The notes beneath the pieces were generated by a model that worked only from the letters and a program-made list of their open reading frames with translations, had not been told where the DNA came from and ran no database searches. Of a stretch of DNA of 45,610 nucleotides, positions 23,406 through 32,184 are shown in pieces. A program made the translations under genes and the position numbers. Each line of letters opens with the position of its first letter. Position 1 is the first letter of the stretch. The stretch is from Hyalangium ruber (lineage in GTDB: Bacteria; Myxococcota; Myxococcia; Myxococcales; Myxococcaceae), in assembly GCF_034259325.1 (NCBI RefSeq), contig NZ_JAXIVS010000032.1, forward strand, positions 1 to 45,610, given 5' to 3'.

Positions 23406-24914
23406 ATGTGGCAGCGAGCAGTCGAGGACACCGGGTTGGAGCAGGAAACGCCGTCCACTCGCCCGTCGTCCGCCGCCCCCTCGGACCGCATGCAGCTGGA
23501 GGCCAGCCGGCGGCTGATGGATGTGCTCACGCAGGTACACGTCGAGCTCGTCACCCGCGGCAACCATCGCGCCCTCTTCGAGCGGCTGCTGACGCTCATG
23601 CTCGAAGAGACTCGGAGCGAGTACGGCTTCATCGGAGAGGTTCTCCGCTCCCCGGAAGGTGCGCCGTACCTGCGGACCTATGCCATCACCAACATCGCCT
23701 GGACCGACGAGCTGCGTGCGCAGTACGCGATGAACGCCTCGCGAGGCATGGAGTTCCGCAACCTGCAGTCGCTCTTCGGCACGGTGATGACGTCGGGGCA
23801 GCCCGTGCTCGCCAACGCGCCCACCTCCCACCCGCGCGCCAGCGGCGTGCCGTCGGGCCACCCTCCGCTCCGAGCCTTCCTCGGAGTGCCGTTCAAGGTT
23901 CACGGCGAGCTGGTGGGCATGGTGGGCATGGCCAACCGCCCAGGGGGCTATGCCGAGGACCTCATTGAGTTCCTGCAGCCGCTGCTCACCACCTGCGGCA
24001 TCATCACCCACGCATGGCGCAGCGAGCAGAGCGTGAAGGAGCGCGCCCGCGAGCTCCAGGCGAAGAACGAAGAGCTGGGCCGGGCGCTCCAGCAGCTGCG
24101 TGACACCCAGAAGCAGCTCGTCATCCAGGAGAAGATGGCCGCGCTGGGGTCGCTCACCGCCGGCATCGCCCATGAGCTGAAGAATCCCCTCCACTTCATC
24201 AACAGCTTCGCGGGGCTGTCCGAGGAGTTCACGGCGGAGCTGGCCAGGAGCGTGGATTCACATCGCTCCCGGCTGGCGCCGGAGGCTTCCGAGGGGATGG
24301 GCACGGTGCTCGGGCAGCTCCAGCAGAGCATGGCGAAGGTCCGGGAGCATGGCCACCGCGCCACTCAGATCATCAATGGGATGTTGATGCACTCGTGGGG
24401 CTCGTCCGAGCCCCGGGTGGCCGTCAGCCTCAACACCGTGCTCCGGGAAAGCCTCCAGCTGGCCTTCAGCGGGTTTCGCGCCAAGGTGCCGGAGTTCGAG
24501 CTGGGCCTTCAGGAGGACTACGACCCCGAAGTGGGCGAGGTGGAGGTGGTGGCCCTGGAGCTCAGCCGCGTCTTCATCAACGTGGTGGACAACGCGTGCT
24601 ACGCCCTGCACGAGAAGAAGAAGGGGGCGAAGGACGGGTTCTCTCCGCGCCTGGAGGTGAGGACCCAGGCTCGCGGCGAGTGGGTGGAGATCCGGCTCCG
24701 GGACAATGGGACCGGCATCCCCCACGTCCGTCTCGGCAAGGTGTTCGAGCCCTTCTTCACCACCAAGCCGGCCGGAGAGGGCAGTGGCCTGGGGCTGTCG
24801 CTCAGCCACAACATCATCGTGGGCCACCACCAGGGCCGGCTTCGTGTGGAGTCGGTCGAGGGTGAGTTCTCCGAGCTGATCATCGAGCTGCCCAAGCGCG
24901 CCCCGGAGGGGTGA
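23406..24914 (+). CDS. GAF-domain sensor histidine kinase
   Basis: 502 residues, cytosolic (no signal or membrane segment). A GAF sensor domain covers about 45-205 and is followed by a short coiled linker (ARELQAKNEELGRALQQLRD). The dimerisation/phosphoacceptor helix has His256 in GIAHELKNPLHF. The ATP-binding domain shows INVVDNACYALHEKKKG (N box), LRDNGTGIPHVR (G1), FEPFFTTKPAGEGSGLGLSL (F/G2) and a terminal ELPKR. It is an orphan kinase with no adjacent cognate regulator on this strand. Ribosome site GGGAG lies upstream of ATG 23406. It converges with the next gene, with a four-base gap. Confidence 0.93.
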   Translation: MWQRAVEDTGLEQETPSTRPSSAAPSDRMQLEASRRLMDVLTQVHVELVTRGNHRALFERLLTLMLEETRSEYGFIGEVLRSPEGAPYLRTYAITNIAWTDELRAQYAMNASRGMEFRNLQSLFGTVMTSGQPVLANAPTSHPRASGVPSGHPPLRAFLGVPFKVHGELVGMVGMANRPGGYAEDLIEFLQPLLTTCGIITHAWRSEQSVKERARELQAKNEELGRALQQLRDTQKQLVIQEKMAALGSLTAGIAHELKNPLHFINSFAGLSEEFTAELARSVDSHRSRLAPEASEGMGTVLGQLQQSMAKVREHGHRATQIINGMLMHSWGSSEPRVAVSLNTVLRESLQLAFSGFRAKVPEFELGLQEDYDPEVGEVEVVALELSRVFINVVDNACYALHEKKKGAKDGFSPRLEVRTQARGEWVEIRLRDNGTGIPHVRLGKVFEPFFTTKPAGEGSGLGLSLSHNIIVGHHQGRLRVESVEGEFSELIIELPKRAPEG

Positions 24915-24918
24915 GGCG

Positions 24919-25734
24919 TCAGGGAGGGCCGCCTGCATCCCTGCCGGTCGCATCGAGCTCCGGCGGCCGGGCCTGGGTGTCGCTGTCGGTGATGACGGCG
25001 CCTGGCGCCGGGGGGGCCGCTGGGGGCGTCTCGGCGGGGGGCTCCACTGTCTCCTTCGCCCGGGGCGCGCTCAGGGTATGCACGGCCTCGGCAAGGGCCT
25101 GGTCCAGCGCCTGGGTGGGGGCGCCCACCTTGCTCAACATCTGCGTGGCGCTGCGCGAGTGCCGGTTGTCGCCCTCGGAGGCCAGTTTCAGCTGGGTCAT
25201 CGCCTCGGTGATCAGCTTGCGCGCCTCGTCCAGCTTCTGGCGAGCCTGGTAGTAGGCCACCTCTGCCAGCATCCCCTTGAGCCGGGTGCGCTGCTCCTCG
25301 CTCAGCCCCGCCAGCCGTTCCGCCCGTCGCAGGTAGTACACGCCTCGCTCCACCGCCTGCGGCTCGTCCGAGGCGATGCGCGGCTTGGCCAGCGTCTCCA
25401 GCACCGGGAAGAGGGCCCGGTCCAGCTCGTCCCGCTCGGTGAATTGCTCGGCGAGCAGGTTCGTCACCGTCTGCCCCTCCAGGGGGATGGGGGCGTAGGT
25501 GTCCGCCATCCGCGCATCGCCCGGCTGGTAGGGCACCGCCCCCCACGGCAGCATCCGCCCCTTCATCACCACCAGCTGGCCGTCGTACAGCTCCAGCGTG
25601 AAAGTGCGCGCGTTGAGCTTGGCCAGCAGGAAGGCCACCGCCCCCGCCATCCCCAGCACCAGCAGCGTCACCAGCACCCGCGTGAAGGCGCGCTGCACGC
25701 GGTAGCCAAAGCTCCCTCGAGGCGTCTCGTTCAT
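24919..25734 (-). CDS. single-pass membrane protein with helical periplasmic or cytosolic part
   Basis: 271 residues from the ATG at 25734, with GGAGGG about nine bases upstream. One membrane span (about residues 20-40: VLVTLLVLGMAGAVAFLLA) follows a short positive N-terminus, so the bulk is probably periplasmic. The next part is a small beta-rich region (FTLELYDGQLVVMKGRMLPW, then PYQPGDARMADTYAPIPLEG), then a helical region (about 110-215) with TPR-like regularity, and a Pro/Ala-rich tail. No family is recognised; related myxobacterial proteins are sometimes labelled IF-2 protein, which I do not accept as meaningful. It is divergent from the giant coiled-coil gene, with about 100 bases between starts. 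Confidence 0.78.
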   Translation of the reverse strand: MNETPRGSFGYRVQRAFTRVLVTLLVLGMAGAVAFLLAKLNARTFTLELYDGQLVVMKGRMLPWGAVPYQPGDARMADTYAPIPLEGQTVTNLLAEQFTERDELDRALFPVLETLAKPRIASDEPQAVERGVYYLRRAERLAGLSEEQRTRLKGMLAEVAYYQARQKLDEARKLITEAMTQLKLASEGDNRHSRSATQMLSKVGAPTQALDQALAEAVHTLSAPRAKETVEPPAETPPAAPPAPGAVITDSDTQARPPELDATGRDAGGPP

Positions 25735-25792
25735 GTCGCCTGCCCTCCGATCGTCCTGCCGCCCACCCCTGTCTCCAGGTGTGGCGCTTTCC

Positions 25793-25820
25793 TTGGGACT
25801 CTGCTCCTGACAGCTATACT
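25793..25820 (+). promoter_or_regulatory. promoter of the giant coiled-coil gene
   Basis: TTGGGA (25793-25798) and TATACT (25815-25820) are separated by 16 bases; the -10 matches five of six. The start is expected near 25827, only about 12 bases before the ATG at 25839, which has no Shine-Dalgarno. The mRNA is therefore nearly leaderless. Confidence 0.55.
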
Positions 25821-25838
25821 CCACCCGCCAACCCACCC

Positions 25839-28800
25839 ATGCATCCCACATTCCGCCGCCTGGGGCCCACTGAACTGCTGCCCCGGTACATCTTCGCGGA
25901 GAGCCTCATCGCCCGTCGCCGGGTGCTGGAGGTGGACGCAGTGGCTTCTACCGGCGGCGAGAGCGCGCGATTCCTCCTCGAGCGCGGCGCCCGCGTCGTG
26001 GTGGCCTGCGACTCCGATGTCGCCGCCGTCGAGGCCGCCCAGAAGGCCCATGGCGGCCCCAGCCTGCGCTTCCGCGCCAACGTCTATGACGACCTGGAGC
26101 CGGGCAGCTTCGATCTGGTGCTGATCGCCGACCTGGCTCCCTATGTGCGCGCCCCGGAGCTGCTCGCCGAGCTGGCGAAGCTGGTCGCGAAGCAGGGCTA
26201 CCTCATTGGGGGCTTGCGCAACGTGGGCGGGCTGGCCCTGTGGCAGCTCATGGAGGTGGAGGAGGGGGTGCCGCCCACGTACGGGCAGCTGCTGGATGCG
26301 CTCTCGCCCCACTTTCCCCATGTGGAGGTGGCCACCCAGAGCCCACTGCTGGGGTACCAACTCGCCTTCGAGCGGGGCGAGGGGCTCCAGGTGGATGGCT
26401 CGCTCATCCGCGGCGGCGAGGCGGCCTACTTCATGGTAGTGGCCGGGCAGGAGCCGGCGCGCAGTGTCGACCCGACGTGGGTGCAGTTGCCGCCCGAGCC
26501 GCTCGCGTTCACTCGGGGACGGCTGGAGGAGGTGGCCCAGCGCGCCAAGGGCTGGGAGGAGCGCACCGCCAAGCAGAAGGAGGTCGCCTCCAAGCTGCGC
26601 GCGGAGCTGTCCGACCGCGAGGCGGAGGTGGCCTCCCTCAAGCCGGCGCTGGACATCGCCCGCGAGGACGTGGCCCGGCTGACGGCACAGCTCGAGCAGG
26701 CGCGGGGGACTCCCGAGGCCACGCGCGAGCGGGATGAGCTGTCGGCGAAGCTGCGCCGCCGCGAGCTGGAGCTGCAGGTGGCCCAGGAGCGGCTCACGGA
26801 TGCCGAGCGGCGCCTGACGCAGCAGCGCCTGGAGATGGAGGGCGTGCAGCGCCTGCAGACCGAGGCCAGCGTACAGGTGCTGGCCTCGCAGGAAGCCCAG
26901 CGGCTGGAGCGGGCCCGTCGCGAGGAGACGGCCGCCGCGCTGGATGAGACGCGGGAGCGGTTGACCCAGGCCTACACCCAGGTGCGGGAGCTGCAGGACG
27001 AGCTGTCGAACCTGCGCATCGCCCGGGAGAAGGATCGGCTCGCGGCGGACCGGGCCCAGGAGCAGGTCGAGGACCGCCGGCGGCATGCGGAGGCGGCGCG
27101 AGAGCGGGAGCTGCGCATCGCCGAGCAGTACTCGCAGGCGCTCGCCGCGGTGGAGCACCTCAAGGCGGACCTGGCCAAGGCCACCGAGGCCGCGAAGGTC
27201 TCCGAGGATTCCCTCCTTATAAAGGAGGCGGAGCTGGCGCGGACGGCGCGCGGGCTCGAGGAGGGCCGGCAGCGGGTGGTGACCGCCGAGGCCGGGCGGC
27301 AGGAGGCCGAGGAGCGCCTGGCCTCGCGAGAGGCGGAGGTTCGGGGGCTGGAGACGGAGCTGGCGGCGGCACGCGCGGCCACCGCCCGGCTGACGGCCGA
27401 ACTGGAGGCGCTGAATCGCGACGAGGCGACCGCTCGCGAGACGGGGGAGAAGCTCGAAGAGTCCCTCCAGGCGGCACGCGCGCGGATGGCGGACCTGGAG
27501 GAGGATCGCGAGAAGGCCTCGGCGACGTTCGCGCAGGCGCTCGATGCGGAGCGGGAGCTCGCGGAGCAGCGGCTCACCCAGACCACGGAGGAGGGGCGGC
27601 GTCGGGCGGAGGAGCTTTCGACGCAGCTCGCCCGGGAGACGGCGGCGCGTGAGGCGTTGGAGCTGCAGGTCCAGGAGCTCCAGGCCCGGATTCAGACCGA
27701 GTCCACGGCGCGAACGGATGTGGCGCTCACCCTGGCTCGGGCCGAGCAGCAGGGCCAGGAGCTGACAGCGGCGCGCGAGGCGCTGCTGCGGCAGGTGGCG
27801 GAGGGCGAGGCGGCGCTTCAGTCCACCCTGGAGAAGCTGGAGGCGGAGCAGGGGCGGCGGGGCGCGCTGGAGCAGGAGCTGGCCGAGCAGCGCACTCGGT
27901 TCGAGGCTGAAGCCCGGCGGCGCGGCGAGCTGGAGCAGGAACTGGCCGAGCAGCGCGCGCAGTTCGAGGCTGAAGCCCGGCGGCGCGGTGTGCTGGAGCA
28001 GGAGCTGGCCGGACTGCAGGCCGTGGTCGAGGCCGAGCAGCAACGCAGCAGCGACATGCTGCAGGAGCTGACCGGGCTTCGGGCGGAGCTGGAGGCTGGA
28101 CAGCAGAAGCGGGGAGAGCTGGATCAGGAGCTGGTCGGGCTCCGGGCCCAATTGGAGGCCGAGCGCCACGCGCGCTCCGAGGCGGATGCGGCGACGGCCC
28201 GGACGGGCGATGTGCTCGAGACGGAGCGGCAGGAGCGCACCCGGCTCGATGCGGAGCTGGTGGAGCTGCGCGCGGTGCTGGAGTCCGAGCGCGGCGAGCG
28301 TGCCCTCTCGGGCGATGCGCTGGCCCGGCTGCGGACGGAGCTGGAAGGTGACCAGCGGCAGAGGGCCGAGGTCGAGGCGCAGCTGGCCCAGACTCGGACC
28401 GAGCTGGGCTCGGAGCAGCAGGAGCGTGCTCGGCTCGCGGAGCAGCTGACCCAGACACGGGCGGAGCGCGACTCGGAGCAGCAGGCGCGGGCCCAGCTCA
28501 CGGAACAGCTGACTCGGACGCAGGCGGAGCACGACTCGACGCGGCAGGAGCGGACTCGGCTCGAGGAGCAGCTGGCCCAGTCGCGGGCGGAGCGGGACAC
28601 CGAGCAGCAGCAGCGCGCTCGTTCGGATGCCGCGCTGGAGCAGCTCCAGGCGGCGCTCACGGCGGAGCAGGACCGGCGCGCCCAGGTCGACGCGATGCTG
28701 GAGCAGCTCCGGGGAGGTTTCTCCGAGGAGCAGGCCCGCCACACCCAGACTGATGAGGCCCTGGCGAAGGCCCGCCAGCAGCTCGCCGCGGAGCAGGAGG

Positions 28801-31271
28801 CGCGCGCCCGGCTGGAAGAGGAACTCGCGGCGGCGCGGACCCGGCTCGAGTCGGAGCAGAGCGGGCGTTCGCAGGATGTGGAGGCCCTCTCCGCCACCGA
28901 GACCGCGCTCACCACGGAGCGGCAGCGGCGCGTCGAAGCGGACGAGTTGCTCACCCGCCTCCGATCTGAATTCGCGGCGGAGCAGGAGCAGCGCTCCCAG
29001 GCCGAGGCCGCCCTTTCCCAGTCCCAGGCCGAGCTCGACTCGGGGTTCCAAGAGCGGCGGCGGCTGGACACTGTCCTCGAAGAGGTTCGGGCGGAGCTGG
29101 GCTCCGAGCGCGAGGCACGTACACGGCTCGACGAGTCCCTGGCCACGGTCCGCGCCGAGCTCACGGCCGAGCGGCAGGGGCGGACCGAGGGTGAGGCGGG
29201 GCTCGCGGAGCTTCGCGCGGCGCTGGAGGCCGAGCGGAAGGAGCGCGAGGCGGTGGAGTCCGCCCTGGCCCAGGCTCAGGAGACGCTGGACACCGAGCAG
29301 CAGGGGCGCGAGCAGATCGCCTCGTTGCTCTCGGAGGCTCGGGGGGACTGGAACTCCGAGCGCGAGACGAGCGCCACGCTGCGCGCCGAGCTGGAGGCCG
29401 CGAGAGCGGAGGCCGCGGAGCGAGAGCGCTCGTGGACCGAGCGCCTGGAGGCCACGCGGCGCGAGCTGGAGGCGCTCAACGCGCGGCTGACGGAGCAGCG
29501 CGCCGAGGCCGAGCAGTTGAGGTCCCTGGTCGAGCGGGAGCGCGGCGCGAATACCGAGGGCCTCGCGGTGGCGGAGGCTCGCGAGAAGGAGCTTCGCGCG
29601 ACGTTGAACCAGCTGGAGACCGAGCGGGCCCTGGCACAGGGCTCGGCCCAGGAGCAGCAGGCCACGGTGGAGGCGCAGCGCGCCCGGGTGGCCGCTCTGG
29701 AGCAGTCGCTGGCGGAGGCGGAGCAGCGCACCCGGCAACTCACCGCGCGGATGGAGGAGGCCGACGCGGCGCGGGAGCAGGAGCAGGCCCAGGTGCGCGA
29801 GCGCGAGAGTGCCTGGGAGACCGAACGGCAGGCCCTGCGCGCCGAGCTGGCCCAGTTCGAAGCGACCCGTGGCGAGCTCATGCGGGTAGGTTCGGAGCTG
29901 CAGCGCGCGCACCAGATGCTCCAGGATCGAGACTTCCACGTCGCACGGCTCGACACCGAGCTGAGCGACGCCCGTGCTCGCCTCATCGCCGAGCACGAGC
30001 AGGTGGAGTTGCTGGGAGTCCAGCTCGAGTCGGCGCGGCGCTTCGCCGGTCGGGCCTCGACAGCAGAGGCCTCCCTGGAAGCCGAGCGTGCCGCGCTGGA
30101 GACCGCCCGCGCCGAGCTTGCCCGGGCCAACGAGTCCCTGCGGACGGAGCAGGAGCGCATCACCCGCGTCGAGGCGGAGCGCGCGACCTTGAACTCCGAG
30201 CGCGAGCGGATGCAGACGGACCTGACCGTCGCCAAGGCGGCCCGGGTGCGGCTGGAGGGGCGGGTGGCGGCGCTGGAGGCGGCGGCCGCGGACGCCGCGC
30301 GGCTCCTCGATGCCGAGCGCTCCGAGCGCAACCGCCAGACGCAGGTGGCGGGGGAGGCGCAGGAGACGATCCTGCGGCGCGAGAAGGAAGCCGCGGAGGT
30401 GTTGCAGGCCATCCGGCAGCGCGAGAAGGAGGCCACCGAGGGCGCGCAGGAGGCCCAGCGGCGCGAGAAGGAATCCGCCGAGGCCGCGCAGGAGGCTCAG
30501 CGGCGCGAGAAGGAGGCCGCCGAGCGGCTCGCCACGCTCCAGAGGGAGCTGCCCTTGTTGCGCGAGCAGGCGGAGAGCCTGGGCGCCGAGAAGCAGATCC
30601 TCCTGGAGGATCAGTCTCGGCTGGAAACCCGGATCCGAGAGCTCACGTCCCGGCTGGAGGCGAGCGAGTCGGAGAAGCCACCCACCGTCGATCCCGGAGT
30701 GGTCGCGGAGCTGGAGCGGCTCAAGGAGCGCGCCGAGGCCCACGAGGCCGAGCTGAAGGAACTCCAAGCGCGTCTCGATCAGGCCAAGGAGCAGGAGGAG
30801 AGCCTGCGAGCCACCCTGGCCGAGCGCGAGGAGAAGCTCGAGGAGGCCCAGCAGCGCCTGGTGACGTATGACCAGGAACTGGCGGCCCTGCGACGTGCCG
30901 CCAAGGCGAGCGCGCCCGCTGCACCGCCCGCCACCCCCCGCGCGGCGCCAGGGGCCACCGGTGCCGAGGCGCCTCGGCGTCCGGCCACCCTCCCGCCGAC
31001 TCCGGCCAAGACGGGGAGCCGGACCCCTGTTCCCGTCGCGGGGACTCCGCCCGTGCGCCGGCCGGGACCTGGAACGGGAACCCCTGGAGCAGGCGCGGGA
31101 GCCCCTCCGGTCCTCGTTCCCAACGCGGGCGCGCCGCCAGTGCTCACGCCCGCCCCCACGGGCTCCGCTCGCCCTGCCACTCCCGCTCCCGGAGTGCCCC
31201 GGCGTCCGGCCAGCGCCCTGCCCGCGGTGGGCGCTCCTGTGCCGCCCTCCAAGGTGGACGGGCAGGAATGA
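25839..31271 (+). CDS. giant coiled-coil protein with N-terminal methyltransferase-like domain
   Basis: 1810 residues from the ATG at 25839. Residues about 1-215 form a Rossmann, class I methyltransferase-like domain (RVLEVDAVASTGGESARFL, then RGARVVVACDSDVAAVEAA and SFDLVLIADLAPYV). The SAM-binding loop, usually ExGxGxG, is degenerate, so it may bind without catalysing. Residues about 225-1690 are continuous Glu/Arg/Ala/Leu/Gln coiled coil, on the order of 200 nm if fully extended, much of it in 21-residue repeats. The last 120 residues are Pro/Ala/Gly/Thr-rich and probably disordered. There is no signal or membrane segment. A globular head on a long coiled coil is also the plan of the myxobacterial motility scaffolds AglZ and FrzS (which carry receiver-like heads), but no direct homology is claimed. 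It begins a tight operon with dapF and two receiver proteins. Confidence 0.85.
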   Translation: MHPTFRRLGPTELLPRYIFAESLIARRRVLEVDAVASTGGESARFLLERGARVVVACDSDVAAVEAAQKAHGGPSLRFRANVYDDLEPGSFDLVLIADLAPYVRAPELLAELAKLVAKQGYLIGGLRNVGGLALWQLMEVEEGVPPTYGQLLDALSPHFPHVEVATQSPLLGYQLAFERGEGLQVDGSLIRGGEAAYFMVVAGQEPARSVDPTWVQLPPEPLAFTRGRLEEVAQRAKGWEERTAKQKEVASKLRAELSDREAEVASLKPALDIAREDVARLTAQLEQARGTPEATRERDELSAKLRRRELELQVAQERLTDAERRLTQQRLEMEGVQRLQTEASVQVLASQEAQRLERARREETAAALDETRERLTQAYTQVRELQDELSNLRIAREKDRLAADRAQEQVEDRRRHAEAARERELRIAEQYSQALAAVEHLKADLAKATEAAKVSEDSLLIKEAELARTARGLEEGRQRVVTAEAGRQEAEERLASREAEVRGLETELAAARAATARLTAELEALNRDEATARETGEKLEESLQAARARMADLEEDREKASATFAQALDAERELAEQRLTQTTEEGRRRAEELSTQLARETAAREALELQVQELQARIQTESTARTDVALTLARAEQQGQELTAAREALLRQVAEGEAALQSTLEKLEAEQGRRGALEQELAEQRTRFEAEARRRGELEQELAEQRAQFEAEARRRGVLEQELAGLQAVVEAEQQRSSDMLQELTGLRAELEAGQQKRGELDQELVGLRAQLEAERHARSEADAATARTGDVLETERQERTRLDAELVELRAVLESERGERALSGDALARLRTELEGDQRQRAEVEAQLAQTRTELGSEQQERARLAEQLTQTRAERDSEQQARAQLTEQLTRTQAEHDSTRQERTRLEEQLAQSRAERDTEQQQRARSDAALEQLQAALTAEQDRRAQVDAMLEQLRGGFSEEQARHTQTDEALAKARQQLAAEQEARARLEEELAAARTRLESEQSGRSQDVEALSATETALTTERQRRVEADELLTRLRSEFAAEQEQRSQAEAALSQSQAELDSGFQERRRLDTVLEEVRAELGSEREARTRLDESLATVRAELTAERQGRTEGEAGLAELRAALEAERKEREAVESALAQAQETLDTEQQGREQIASLLSEARGDWNSERETSATLRAELEAARAEAAERERSWTERLEATRRELEALNARLTEQRAEAEQLRSLVERERGANTEGLAVAEAREKELRATLNQLETERALAQGSAQEQQATVEAQRARVAALEQSLAEAEQRTRQLTARMEEADAAREQEQAQVRERESAWETERQALRAELAQFEATRGELMRVGSELQRAHQMLQDRDFHVARLDTELSDARARLIAEHEQVELLGVQLESARRFAGRASTAEASLEAERAALETARAELARANESLRTEQERITRVEAERATLNSERERMQTDLTVAKAARVRLEGRVAALEAAAADAARLLDAERSERNRQTQVAGEAQETILRREKEAAEVLQAIRQREKEATEGAQEAQRREKESAEAAQEAQRREKEAAERLATLQRELPLLREQAESLGAEKQILLEDQSRLETRIRELTSRLEASESEKPPTVDPGVVAELERLKERAEAHEAELKELQARLDQAKEQEESLRATLAEREEKLEEAQQRLVTYDQELAALRRAAKASAPAAPPATPRAAPGATGAEAPRRPATLPPTPAKTGSRTPVPVAGTPPVRRPGPGTGTPGAGAGAPPVLVPNAGAPPVLTPAPTGSARPATPAPGVPRRPASALPAVGAPVPPSKVDGQE
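27864..29378 (+). repeat. tandem 63-bp (21-residue) coiled-coil repeats
   Basis: Sixteen consecutive units of exactly 21 residues fill residues 845-1180 (28371-29378), for example LAEQLTQTRAERDSEQQARA plus one residue. Eight earlier units (from residue 676) share the period with a one-residue slip just before 845. Each unit is three heptads with apolar residues at positions 1, 5 and 12 but Glu at 15 and Arg at 19 in likely core positions. Some neighbouring copies are close in DNA, for example the two copies of LEQELAEQR near 27870 and 27930. Confidence 0.85.
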
Positions 31272-31286
31272 GCCCTCGTCGCTAGG

Positions 31287-32147
31287 ATGAAGGCCGTGGC
31301 GGAACGCGAACGCATCTTCAAGTACCACGGGCTCGGCAACGACTTCGTCGTGCTCGACCGGCGCCAGTCGGGCGTGGACATCGACGCCGAGACGTCTCGG
31401 TGGATGTGCGACCGGCGGCGGGGCATTGGCGCGGATGGAGTCCTGGCGCTCCTCCCCTCGACGGCCGGGCTGGCGCGGATGGTGGTCCACAACTCCGACG
31501 GCAGCATCGCGGAGATGTGCGGCAACGGCCTGCGCTGTGCGGTGAAGTACCTCGTGGACCACGCCGGAGGCCGGCCCGAGCGCATCCTCGTGGAGACAGG
31601 CGCGGGAGTCCTCGCCTGCGTCCCCACCTACGACGCGCACGGCGCCGCCGAGGTGGACGTGTCCATGGGGCCCGCGCGCCTCGTGGCCTCCAACCTGCCC
31701 TCGGGGGCCACGGGCCAGCCGTTCCTCCAGGCCTCGGTGCCGGGCCACTCCGGCCTGCACGGCACGGCGGTGAGCATGGGCAACCCGCACCTCGTCCTGC
31801 TGGACCGTCCGCTGGACGAGGCCGAGCGCCTGGGGCCGACCCTGGAGCGCCACCCCTCCTTCCCGGACCGGACCAACGTGGAGTTCGTCCGCGTGGACCC
31901 GGATGGCCTCACCGTCGTGGTGTGGGAGCGGGGCTGCGGGCTGACCCAGGCGTGTGGGACAGGGGCCTGCGCCTCGGCGACGGCGGCGGTGCTGGCCAAA
32001 CGGCTCCCGGCGGATGCCTGGCTGCGAGTCACCCTGCCGGGTGGGGACCTGCAGATTCGCGTGCCTGCCGACCTGTCCGACATCCGCCTCCGAGGCCCGG
32101 CGACCTTCGTCTTCGAAGGCGTTGTCGCGCTTCCAGCGGGCCGGTAA
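31287..32147 (+). CDS. dapF: diaminopimelate epimerase
   Basis: 286 residues starting at ATG 31287, 15 bases after the coiled-coil gene. It converts LL- to meso-diaminopimelate for peptidoglycan and lysine. The two catalytic cysteines are in EMCGNGLRC (Cys78) and ACGTGAC (Cys223). Other family marks are FKYHGLGNDFVVLDR, SMGNPHLVL and the Glu of VVVWERGCG. It is a housekeeping enzyme placed between scaffold and signalling genes; no other dap or lys genes are near. Confidence 0.96.
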   Translation: MKAVAERERIFKYHGLGNDFVVLDRRQSGVDIDAETSRWMCDRRRGIGADGVLALLPSTAGLARMVVHNSDGSIAEMCGNGLRCAVKYLVDHAGGRPERILVETGAGVLACVPTYDAHGAAEVDVSMGPARLVASNLPSGATGQPFLQASVPGHSGLHGTAVSMGNPHLVLLDRPLDEAERLGPTLERHPSFPDRTNVEFVRVDPDGLTVVVWERGCGLTQACGTGACASATAAVLAKRLPADAWLRVTLPGGDLQIRVPADLSDIRLRGPATFVFEGVVALPAGR

Positions 32148-32184
32148 CCTTCCGATTCCCTCGTACCCCGAGTCCCTCCGAGCC

